Below are positions 36,051 to 44,032 of a stretch of 64,000 nt of DNA, one piece after another (position 1 is the first letter of the stretch; each line of letters starts with the position of its first letter). A model generated the notes under the pieces. That model was not told where the DNA came from. It searched no databases and saw nothing but the letters and a program-made list of their open reading frames with translations. The translations under genes were made by a program, and so were the position numbers. The stretch covers positions 1 through 64,000 of the forward strand of contig CBDVCE010000002.1 in NCBI GenBank assembly GCA_965372405.1, in the 5' to 3' direction. This DNA is from Sunxiuqinia sp965372405 (GTDB lineage: Bacteria; Bacteroidota; Bacteroidia; Bacteroidales; Prolixibacteraceae).

Positions 36051-37619
36051 CTAATCTAATCGTGATTTCATCTCTTGGGTTTCAGCTTTATAGGCATCTG
36101 ATAATTCAACTACTTTTTCAGGAAGTTGATTGGCCATATTATTCGTCTCAGTAGGATCATCTTTTAGGTTGTAGAGTTCCCAAGCTTCATTATTTAGCCT
36201 GACAATTTTCCAATCACCTCTTCGATACATTCTGAATTTTTCTGTATGTCCTGATATGAATGATTCAGGTTCAGGTCTTTCTTCTCCTTTTAAAATTGGA
36301 GATAAACTATTCCCATAAAGCGGTAGGCTTGGTTTGCCATCAACTGTTTCAGGGTATTTAGCTCCGGCAATGTCCAGAAATGTTGGGTAGAGATCAGCAA
36401 TATGACCTATCTGGTGCGTAATTTGATTTGCTTTCACTTTCCCTGACCATTTTATTATGCAATGTGTTGTAGAGCCCCCTTCGTGTCCGTATTGTTTGAA
36501 GTAACGGAAAGGGGTATTTCCAGCATTAGCCCATGCAGCCGAAAGGGTTCTGAAGCTTTCAGCACCACCTGGAGGATAATTAAAATCACGGTTACTGTCA
36601 TAAGGGCAAGAACCATTGTCCGAAAGGAAAACAATAATGGTGTTGTCTGCAATTCCTTCATCTTCTATTTTTTGTAGAACACGACCAATGTTTTGATCCA
36701 TGCGGTCAACCATTGCCGCAAAAACAGACATTTCCAGATCCAAATCATCTTTTTCTTTTTCAGATAGTATTTCCCATTCACGATACAATGGAATTAGCTT
36801 TCTAACTTCTTCATCTCCTTTTGGGTGTCCTCTAAATTTGTTCACATTTGAACTTGGTTGACTAAGCTTGGCATGTTGTGGAATTAATCCAATTTCTTTC
36901 AATCTCTTTATCCTTTCTTTTCGGATATTATCCCAGCCTGTTTTATATTTCCCACGGTATTTGGCAATATCTACATCACGAGCTTGTAATGGGTAGTGAG
37001 CAGCACCGTAACCAAGAAACAAAAAGAATGGCTGTTCTTCATCAATCGGTTTTTGCATCCACTTCAAAGCATTGTCGGTTAAAGCATCAGTTTTGAAAAA
37101 TGGTTTTTGTTCGTGATAAATCTCAGATACACCTACTTTTTCACCATTTAAAATGAATGGATTGTGCCATTCTTTTGAAGGTGGTTCAAAAGATTCGCTC
37201 ATTGCATGGAAAGTTAGCGACTGATCACAAATAGAATTTGCAAAAGCATCTTTAGGAACCCATCCATAAAAGTGTTCTTTTCCTGAATGAATCGTATAGT
37301 ATCCTTCGTTTTTAAGTAATTCTACAAAATTGACAGTTCGATCATCACCTTGTATCAAACCAGTAAACATGGTGGTTCTTGATGGCTCACACTTCGACAT
37401 GTTATAGAAATTTGAAAAACGGAGTCCTTGTTCTGAAATTTTATCAAGGTTAGGTGTTTTAATTTCTGAGCCATAGGGCCCAATGTCAGAATAGCCAATG
37501 TCATCACCCATTATAAGAATGATGTTTGGTTTAGTTTGTTTTTCTTTTTTTGGGGAATTGCTGCACGAAAGTGATAATGCAAAAATTGCAAGCACACTTA
37601 TAAGTTGAAGGGTCTTCAT
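36051..37619 (-). CDS. Lipoprotein sulfatase (S1 family)
   Basis: A 522-residue sulfatase with a lipobox (LSLSC, Cys19). The sulfatase signature is KCEPSR, with C77 as the residue converted to formylglycine, so a maturase (anSME) is needed and must be encoded outside the window. Metal ligands are the D39-D40 pair (IMGDDIGYSDIG) and a LSDNG motif. The C-terminal subdomain ends with WELYNLKDDPTETNNMA (core LYNLKDDPTE). It probably removes sulfate from a glycan at the cell surface or in the periplasm. It stands alone, reading toward the DUF4870-like gene. Confidence 0.92.
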   Translation of the reverse strand: MKTLQLISVLAIFALSLSCSNSPKKEKQTKPNIILIMGDDIGYSDIGPYGSEIKTPNLDKISEQGLRFSNFYNMSKCEPSRTTMFTGLIQGDDRTVNFVELLKNEGYYTIHSGKEHFYGWVPKDAFANSICDQSLTFHAMSESFEPPSKEWHNPFILNGEKVGVSEIYHEQKPFFKTDALTDNALKWMQKPIDEEQPFFLFLGYGAAHYPLQARDVDIAKYRGKYKTGWDNIRKERIKRLKEIGLIPQHAKLSQPSSNVNKFRGHPKGDEEVRKLIPLYREWEILSEKEKDDLDLEMSVFAAMVDRMDQNIGRVLQKIEDEGIADNTIIVFLSDNGSCPYDSNRDFNYPPGGAESFRTLSAAWANAGNTPFRYFKQYGHEGGSTTHCIIKWSGKVKANQITHQIGHIADLYPTFLDIAGAKYPETVDGKPSLPLYGNSLSPILKGEERPEPESFISGHTEKFRMYRRGDWKIVRLNNEAWELYNLKDDPTETNNMANQLPEKVVELSDAYKAETQEMKSRLD

Positions 37620-37710
37620 TCGTTTTTGGGTTTAATAAATATATTTCAAAGATTAAAGTTAATTAATATTGGAATTGTACCAAGTTTTTAAAATGGGAGT
37701 TGTATGAAAA

Positions 37711-37738
37711 CAAAAGGCCTGTCATTTGACAGGCCTCA
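37711..37738 (-). terminator. Terminator after amt (minus strand)
   Basis: On the minus strand, GAGGCCTGTCA pairs with TGACAGGCCTT with a short AA-rich loop, followed by TTTG. It is 35 nt beyond the amt stop. Confidence 0.8.
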
Positions 37739-37772
37739 GAGAAAGCAACAGACTTAAAAGCTGAGGAACTTA

Positions 37773-39005
37773 TTAATTGTAGGCACTTTCTCCGTGTTCA
37801 TATACATCTAATCCTTCCTCTTCAATTCGTTTAGAAACGCGTAGTATTTTTGCTTTCTTCAAAATGTAGAATAAAATCAAGCCACCACCTGTAGCCCATA
37901 CGAAGAACGCTAGTACGCCGATAGCTTGAATTCCTAATAGTTTTGCTCCAAACCCGTAGAGCAATCCTTCTGAAGTAGAGAATAGTCCAACTGCAAGAGT
38001 TCCAAAAGCACCGCTAACGCCGTGTACAGATATTGCTCCAACAGGATCATCAATTTTTAATACTTTATCAAAGAATTCAACTGCGAAAGGCAATATAAAA
38101 CCGGCAATAGTACCAATTGCGACTGCGCCCATAGGGTCAACGGCATCACAGCCCGCAGTAATGGCAACCAAGCCTGCCAGTGCACCGTTAAGTGAAATAG
38201 ACAATGTTGGTCGTTTGTAACGCATCCATGCAACTAACATTGCCGTAACTGCTCCTGCGGCTGCCGCCAGGTTGGTCGTAACTGCAATGTGTCCAAGTGC
38301 GACAGCATTATCAGTACCTGCAGCTGCAAGTTGTGATCCTGCATTAAAACCAAACCAGCCAAACCAAAGGATGAATACACCCAAAGCGCCTAATGCTAAG
38401 TTATGTCCTGGAATTGCTTTTGCTTTCCCATTTTTATCATATTTTCCAATACGGGGTCCAATAATTGCCGCTCCAGCTAAACCAACCCAAGCACCAACTG
38501 AGTGTACGATTGAAGAACCTGCAAAGTCATGAAAACCGAGTTGGCTCAACCATCCACCGCCCCATGTCCAGTGTCCTGATATTGGGTAAATGAATACGGT
38601 AATTACAATTGTGAAGATAAGATAGGCTTTGAACTCAGTACGTTCTGCCATAGCTCCTGATACAATTGTTGCAGCAGTTGCAGCAAATACAGTTTGAAAA
38701 AATAAATCAGCATAATCGGAATAATTGTCACCGAATCCTTCACTCATAAAGAAAAAGTCTGGTGTCCCAATAAATCCACCAATAGAGTCTCCGTACATTA
38801 GGGTAAATCCGACAATCCAATATAATAACGAACCCATTGAAAAGTCCATTAAGTTTTTCATTAAGATATTAGCAGTGTTTTTTGCACGGGTAAAGCCAGC
38901 TTCAACCATAGCAAACCCTGGTTGCATAAACATCACCATAAAACCGGCGATTAATAACCACATGTTATCTATACCTATTTGTAGGCCTTGTAAAGTTTCG
39001 TCCAT
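37773..39005 (-). CDS. amtB: Ammonium transporter AmtB
   Basis: A 410-residue channel with 11 transmembrane helices. The twin pore histidines are H168 (SSIVHSVGAWVGL) and H328 (AISVHGVSGAFG), and the phenylalanine gate region and FAGSSIVH motif are normal. It carries NH4+/NH3 into the cell. It is the last gene of a PII-linked nitrogen operon; PII (39027-39383) is 21 nt upstream and would block the pore when nitrogen is plentiful. Confidence 0.97.
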   Translation of the reverse strand: MDETLQGLQIGIDNMWLLIAGFMVMFMQPGFAMVEAGFTRAKNTANILMKNLMDFSMGSLLYWIVGFTLMYGDSIGGFIGTPDFFFMSEGFGDNYSDYADLFFQTVFAATAATIVSGAMAERTEFKAYLIFTIVITVFIYPISGHWTWGGGWLSQLGFHDFAGSSIVHSVGAWVGLAGAAIIGPRIGKYDKNGKAKAIPGHNLALGALGVFILWFGWFGFNAGSQLAAAGTDNAVALGHIAVTTNLAAAAGAVTAMLVAWMRYKRPTLSISLNGALAGLVAITAGCDAVDPMGAVAIGTIAGFILPFAVEFFDKVLKIDDPVGAISVHGVSGAFGTLAVGLFSTSEGLLYGFGAKLLGIQAIGVLAFFVWATGGGLILFYILKKAKILRVSKRIEEEGLDVYEHGESAYN

Positions 39006-39026
39006 GATATTCTTATTTTATGGTTA

Positions 39027-39383
39027 TTATTCTTCTTTTCCTTTGATGAACAATGATTCGTCACCAAATTCACCGGTACGTATGCGATATGATTCTTCAA
39101 TATTTGACAAGAAAATTTTTCCGTCTCCTATTTCACCAGTTCTGCCTGCTTGCATGATGGCTAAAACAGTTTTTTCAACATTTTTATCACGTACTATAAT
39201 TGAGAGGATAGTTCTTTCAATTGTACCTGTGTCATAAACGACACCTCGGTACACACGTTCTTCTCTTGATTGGCCTACTCCACGTACATCCCAAAAGGAG
39301 AAGAATTCGATGCCAGCTTCGTTGAGAGCTTCTTTTACCTCTTCGAATTTGGTTTTTCTAATAATTGCTTCAATCTTTTTCAT
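39027..39383 (-). CDS. glnK: PII nitrogen regulatory protein (GlnK type)
   Basis: A 118-residue PII protein. It has KKIEAIIRKTKFEEVKEAL at the start (core IEAIIRKTKFEEVK), the T-loop with Y45 and Y50 (VYRGVVYDTG, Y50 at the canonical uridylylation position), and the C-terminal signature RTGEIGDGKIF. The T-loop sequence is not a standard enterobacterial one. It senses ATP/ADP and 2-oxoglutarate and binds the neighbouring AmtB. Confidence 0.95.
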   Translation of the reverse strand: MKKIEAIIRKTKFEEVKEALNEAGIEFFSFWDVRGVGQSREERVYRGVVYDTGTIERTILSIIVRDKNVEKTVLAIMQAGRTGEIGDGKIFLSNIEESYRIRTGEFGDESLFIKGKEE

Positions 39384-39399
39384 CGGGTAAAATTTTATA

Positions 39400-40056
39400 T
39401 TATAATGAGATACCTACAACAATCATGAATTGCTCTGTTTCCGGGTTTAAGATGGCAGTTCCGGAAAATGGCAAAGAGAATGAGTCTGTGATTTTGATTT
39501 CTTTTGAGGTGCCAATGCCAATATTGCATAACCCAAATTCACCATCAGGTGTGTGCCAACCATCACCTGCTCCGGCAAATAGATTAACATTTCCAATGTT
39601 AAGGCCAACTTCATAGTACATATCGCCTCCAGCGGATGCAGCACCTCCTGCCTCGTTAAGAATGTAATTTGCTGCAAGGCTTAGTGCACCTGTTTCAAAT
39701 CCAGTATTAATTTCAATTGCATGAGCTCCAAGCTCTGTACTTGTGTCAAAAAATTCAGTTCCTGGATAGTAGTAATCAGTTAATCCAATACTTAATCCAT
39801 TATCAAATGAAAGAGAGGTGTAAAGATCCATTTCCTGGAATCCATCATATCCTTGGGATCCCCATGCCCCAATTGAGAATATTCCAGATGAATATTCTAC
39901 GTAAGGTTGTAAAGATGGACCACTGAAATTAGTGCCACGCCAAACATAGCTACTAACAAAGTCAACTCCTGTACTCCATGAACTTTCTTCCTGTGCTTGA
40001 ACATTTGAAGCTAAAATGGTTGCCAGTACAAAAACGATAAGTGTAATCTTCTTCAT
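39400..40056 (-). CDS. Outer-membrane beta-barrel protein of the amt-PII operon (TorF-like)
   Basis: A 218-residue protein with a signal peptide (ending VQAQ) and alternating beta-strand pattern: STGVDFVSSYVWRGTNFSGP (core SSYVWRG), YVEYSSGIFSIGAWGS and a C-terminal MIVVGISL strand. This matches the TorF-like family. It is first in the operon, 17 nt before glnK. A role as an outer-membrane pore linked to nitrogen supply is inferred from context only. Confidence 0.7.
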   Translation of the reverse strand: MKKITLIVFVLATILASNVQAQEESSWSTGVDFVSSYVWRGTNFSGPSLQPYVEYSSGIFSIGAWGSQGYDGFQEMDLYTSLSFDNGLSIGLTDYYYPGTEFFDTSTELGAHAIEINTGFETGALSLAANYILNEAGGAASAGGDMYYEVGLNIGNVNLFAGAGDGWHTPDGEFGLCNIGIGTSKEIKITDSFSLPFSGTAILNPETEQFMIVVGISL

Positions 40057-40486
40057 AATTGAAATTCTTTAAAGGGTTTAACTTTATTTCTCTTGAAAAT
40101 CTCTTTTTGTGTTATGTACAGGTGTGTTGTTATTTGATAAAAAGTATTTATTTCGAAATGACCCCCTGTTTTTCATTGATCTTCGGTTCAAAAGTATGTA
40201 TAAAATCAAAAACACCCCATTTGAAATGTATAAAAATCAAATAAAAACATATAATATTCAAATTGACCCCTATTTTTAGTGGGGACTAAAAAGTTTATTG
40301 AAGGTTTTTTGTGGAAAATTGTCAGAAATAAAGGGGGGTGTTGCTTCAAAAAAGCTATTTTGAGCATTTAGTTTAAGAAAAGAATAGAAAAATGTCAAAA
40401 AGACACAAAAATGAAAATAAAAGAGAAATATGTTAATTAATTGTAAACTCAGAAAGAATAATGAGTATGAAATCTACTCAGCGCTA
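40057..40486 (-). promoter_or_regulatory. Regulatory gap upstream of the amt operon
   Basis: No gene is seen. On the minus strand TACTTTTG (plus 40196-40189) fits the -7 element, giving a leader of about 130 nt for the nitrogen operon. The region around 40200-40340 is very A/T-rich with C-runs (ACCCC at 40213 and GGGGGG at 40333). No clear sigma-54 site is found. Confidence 0.4.
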
Positions 40487-42115
40487 CTATTTTGTTTTTA
40501 CAAGGTAGGTGTTTCTAAAAGATTGTTCTCTACTTTTGGGATTTATGAATATAATTCCCGGTGCATTCATGCCTCTGTGCTTGAAAGAATAGATGGTGTC
40601 AATAGGAGCATTCATGTTTTTAATGTCTTGCAAGCCTGCTTCGTAGCAAAAAATCCATGAGTTTGGTGTTTGGGTAGTCTTTTTAAGCATTTCCCCGTTT
40701 TTGATGTGTATAGCTTCATTTTTCCCGTAGAAGAATAACTCGAATTGCTCGTAATTGTAATTGTATAGTGTAGCGTCGTCAGAAGCGTTTTCATTAAATG
40801 TGCGTGTAGCCACAACGGATGATTGAAACTGAAAGGCGTAAGGTAGTACATGAAAATTCAAATAAAAACCGATAAGTGTGATCACTAATATGCTTGGTGC
40901 AAAAAATCGAATAATGCCAGTTTTTTCCTTAATGTATATATATAATGTAAGCCCCAATATAGCTAAAGCTAAAATCCAATATCCAATTTTTGTAGTTGGA
41001 AATAGATAGCTCATAAAAGCAAGAATACTAATCCAGCATATAATAACCATGCTAAGCTGCATGTTTGCAAAGATTTTTTTGACTCTTGAATTCCCTTTGG
41101 TAAAGACCCAGTCGAGCCATTTCCCAAGAAGGGCTGATAATAAGGGAATTAAAATAAAAATGTAATTTGGAGCTTTCCCTTTTGCAATAGATAAAATCAC
41201 AAAGAAAATCCAAATTCCCCCAAGTGTGAAATATTCATTGTGTCTGAATTTGGTTTTAATTAATGATTGGAACTCGAGAAATACACTGGCTGCTAAAAGT
41301 AAACCCCAGGGAGCATATACATATAACAAGGTATGTAAATAGTAAAAGTAATCTGTATTGCTTCCAACGTAGTTTCCTGAAATCCGACCAAAATTATTTG
41401 TGATAAAGAAAAAGCGTATTCCTTCAAGTCCAAATTGGTTGTAGAGACCAATAAGTGCCGGAGATGTAAACAGCAATGCAATTGCAATACCTGCGATCCA
41501 CTTCAATTTAAAAATTTCTTTGAAATTTCCCGATAAAATAAGGTGTGTTCCTAAGGCAAAAGCTGGAACTGCTCCTCCAATTGGTCCTTTGCTCATCATG
41601 GCTAGTCCAATGAAAATAAAAGCAAAAATGAAGTTGATTGTCTTTCTTTTTTTCAGATAATCAAATAATTGCCAAAGGGCAATTGCCACATTTGTTTGAA
41701 GTATGGTGTCGGTATGAACATCCATACAGTATAGAAAATAAATTTCTGAAAAGAAAAGTGCAATTGCGGCATACAGTCCAGCTTGTTTGTTGTATAGGCT
41801 TTCTGCTAGTTTATAGACAGCGAAAACACCAAAGAATGCATAGAGGACTGGGAAAATTTTATATCCAAAATTAGTAAGTCCAAAGAATTTATACCCAAAA
41901 GTAGAGAGCCAGAAAAGTAAAGGTGGCTTTTGATCATATGGTTCACCTTGGATTTTTAAATTGATAAAGTCCCCATCTGTGTATATATTTCGGGCAATGG
42001 CAGCGTACTTCCCAGCATCACCTGTGAGGTCAATTAAAAGACCAAAATAATAGGCAACAAGAGCAAATAGAACAGTAACTGGGAATATCCAGTTCAGACG
42101 ATTTCTTTCAAGCAT
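40487..42115 (-). CDS. ArnT-like GT-C glycosyltransferase (PMT/GT39-83 family)
   Basis: A 542-residue integral membrane enzyme with about 12 helices. The first periplasmic loop has the acidic LTGDAGKYAAIARNIY motif and YDQKPPLLFWLSTFGYK (core KPPLLFWL), both typical of polyprenyl-phosphate-sugar dependent transferases such as ArnT. They add sugars to lipid A or proteins in the periplasm. Donor and acceptor are unknown. It stands alone, divergent from argH. Confidence 0.87.
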   Translation of the reverse strand: MLERNRLNWIFPVTVLFALVAYYFGLLIDLTGDAGKYAAIARNIYTDGDFINLKIQGEPYDQKPPLLFWLSTFGYKFFGLTNFGYKIFPVLYAFFGVFAVYKLAESLYNKQAGLYAAIALFFSEIYFLYCMDVHTDTILQTNVAIALWQLFDYLKKRKTINFIFAFIFIGLAMMSKGPIGGAVPAFALGTHLILSGNFKEIFKLKWIAGIAIALLFTSPALIGLYNQFGLEGIRFFFITNNFGRISGNYVGSNTDYFYYLHTLLYVYAPWGLLLAASVFLEFQSLIKTKFRHNEYFTLGGIWIFFVILSIAKGKAPNYIFILIPLLSALLGKWLDWVFTKGNSRVKKIFANMQLSMVIICWISILAFMSYLFPTTKIGYWILALAILGLTLYIYIKEKTGIIRFFAPSILVITLIGFYLNFHVLPYAFQFQSSVVATRTFNENASDDATLYNYNYEQFELFFYGKNEAIHIKNGEMLKKTTQTPNSWIFCYEAGLQDIKNMNAPIDTIYSFKHRGMNAPGIIFINPKSREQSFRNTYLVKTK

Positions 42116-42233
42116 AATTTCAGAATTGGGACTTTATAATTTGCAGGCAAAATTGGTGATTTTTTTGTGAACCTGAAAATGGTTTTTGATTGGTGATTGT
42201 GATTAATGAATAAGATTTGCTATAATATTTCAG

Positions 42234-42241
42234 TATCTTTG
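42234..42241 (+). promoter_or_regulatory. Putative -7 element for argH
   Basis: TATCTTTG matches TAnnTTTG and would leave a leader of about 140 nt. A TTTG 14 nt upstream is too close to be a good -33. Confidence 0.35.
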
Positions 42242-42389
42242 GGTGAAATTCCATTAATTTGAAAGTTGGTGTAAATGTTTTTAATAAAAAATGGAATTTT
42301 ACCATTTGCTTTTATAGGATATGAACGTTTAATCCTTCCGTCTTGGTATTTTATAAAGCAATTAAAATAAACGGTTAAAATAATTACGG

Positions 42390-43724
42390 ATGAAACTTTG
42401 GGATAAAGGTTATTCAACAAACAAACTCATAGAAGATTTTACAGTTGGCAAAGATCGTGAACTGGATTTATATTTGGCAAAATTTGATGTGCTTGGATCG
42501 ATGGCTCATGCTATGATGCTTGAAAAAATCAATTTGCTTGAAAAAGATGAATTAGATGCATTACTCAAAGAGTTAAAGTTGATTTATACAATTGCTGAAT
42601 CTGGTGAGTTTGTTATTGATGATGGTGTTGAAGATGTTCATTCGCAAGTAGAAACCCTCTTGACCAAGAAATTGGGTGACGTTGGTAAGAAAATTCACAG
42701 TGGACGTTCCCGCAATGATCAGGTATTACTTGATCTGAAATTATTTGCTCGTGATCAGATAAAAGAACTGGTTGATTCAACAAGTGGCCTTTTTGAAGTG
42801 TTGATGTCGCAGGCTGATAAATTCAAAGATCAGCTAATGCCCGGATATACACATTTGCAGGTTGCAATGCCATCGTCATTCGGACTTTGGTTTAGTGCTT
42901 ATGCTGAAAGCCTGGTTGATGATTTGTTATTATTGCAGGCAGCCTGGAAAATTACCAATCAAAATCCACTGGGATCTGCTGCTGGTTATGGTTCTTCGTT
43001 TCCCCTTGATCGTCAAATGACGACAGATTTACTCGGTTTTGATTCCATGAACTACAATGTTATATATGCACAAATGGGGCGTGGCAAAATGGAGAAGACC
43101 GTTTCTTTTGCTTTGTCATCTATTGCAGCTACACTTTCTAAGTTAGCTTTTGATGTTTGTTTATTTGTCTCTCAAAACTTTGGTTTTGTTGCTTTGCCAG
43201 ACGAGTTGACAACCGGATCAAGCATAATGCCTCACAAAAAGAATCCTGATGTTTTTGAATTAATTCGCTCACATTGTAATAAGTTGCAGGCACTTCCTAT
43301 GCAGATTAGTATGATGGTAAATAATTTGCCAAGTGGCTATTTTCGTGATCTTCAAATTGTAAAAGAAGTATTTCTTCCGGCATTTGAAGAATTGCAGTCG
43401 TGTATTCATATTGCATCTTTTGCATTGTCAGAAATGTCTGTGAAAGGGGATATTCTTGAAGATGATCGCTATAAATATGTGTTCAGTGTTGAGGATGTAA
43501 ACCAGTTGGTTCAAAATGGAGTGCCTTTTAGGGATGCATATAAACAGGTAGGTATTCAGATTCAAAATGGGGAATATGAACCTGAGCGTAAAGTGAACCA
43601 TACACACGCAGGTAGCCTTGGAAATCTTTGCTTGAAGGAGATTGAAGGTAAGATGGGGCTCGTTGTTGAGGGCTTTGACTTTCAGAAAGTGGACAATGCT
43701 TTATTGGATTTGTTGAAAAGCTAA
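42390..43724 (+). CDS. argH: Argininosuccinate lyase
   Basis: A 444-residue enzyme of the fumarase/aspartase superfamily. It has the signature GSSIMPHKKNPD (catalytic serine loop), the N-terminal KIHSGRSRNDQV segment that binds argininosuccinate, and PGYTHLQVAMP with the catalytic T-H pair. It splits argininosuccinate to arginine and fumarate. No other arg gene is nearby, but its neighbours are nitrogen genes. Confidence 0.97.
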   Translation: MKLWDKGYSTNKLIEDFTVGKDRELDLYLAKFDVLGSMAHAMMLEKINLLEKDELDALLKELKLIYTIAESGEFVIDDGVEDVHSQVETLLTKKLGDVGKKIHSGRSRNDQVLLDLKLFARDQIKELVDSTSGLFEVLMSQADKFKDQLMPGYTHLQVAMPSSFGLWFSAYAESLVDDLLLLQAAWKITNQNPLGSAAGYGSSFPLDRQMTTDLLGFDSMNYNVIYAQMGRGKMEKTVSFALSSIAATLSKLAFDVCLFVSQNFGFVALPDELTTGSSIMPHKKNPDVFELIRSHCNKLQALPMQISMMVNNLPSGYFRDLQIVKEVFLPAFEELQSCIHIASFALSEMSVKGDILEDDRYKYVFSVEDVNQLVQNGVPFRDAYKQVGIQIQNGEYEPERKVNHTHAGSLGNLCLKEIEGKMGLVVEGFDFQKVDNALLDLLKS

Positions 43725-43753
43725 ATATCTGTTAATTAAATGTTATCATTGGG

Positions 43754-43790
43754 AAATGCTGTTTTTTTTAGATTGAAAACAGAGCATTTT
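43754..43790 (+). terminator. Putative terminator after argH
   Basis: AAATGCT and GTTTT arms pair with AAAAC and AGCATTT across a short loop, and T residues follow. It lies 30 nt after the argH stop. Confidence 0.5.
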
Positions 43791-43953
43791 ATAACTTCCT
43801 TGACTTCACTCGTTTAAGAAATTGAATTGACAAAGTAAATAGCTAAGGCTATGTTGTCGAGCATACTTTATTGGCTCAGAAATTGGATAATAGCTCTTTT
43901 TTGGCTATTTTCGCTTTCACTTCGACAGAATTTTGTGGGTTTTGCTTATAAAT

Positions 43954-43977
43954 TTCAAGTATCAATGATACCTTGAA
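43954..43977. promoter_or_regulatory. Operator-like inverted repeat upstream of gltB
   Basis: A perfect GTATCA-A-TGATAC dyad (43959-43971) is flanked by TTCAA on the left and TTGAA on the right (with one extra C on the right). It lies 56 nt before the gltBD start, a plausible place for a regulator site controlling glutamate synthase. The regulator is unknown. Confidence 0.4.
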
Positions 43978-44032
43978 GTGTGTCTTGTTGCGAGAAATAA
44001 GACGATGTGTGATAATATTTAAAAACGGATAA

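Larger units (their letters stand above)
43725..44032 (+). other. argH-gltB intergenic region
   Basis: A 308-nt gap with no gene. It contains the argH terminator, a second weak stem AATAGC/GGCTATT (about 43887-43909) and the palindrome described separately at 43954-43977. No full -33/-7 promoter is recognised for gltB. Confidence 0.5.

Noticed and set aside
40057..40486. Sigma-54 promoter for the amt operon
   Set aside because: No GG-N10-GC type element was found on the minus strand; a standard -7 element is present instead.
40430..40660. 76-codon plus-strand ORF near the ArnT-like gene
   Set aside because: Most of it is antisense to the 3' end of the glycosyltransferase gene, and it has no family features.
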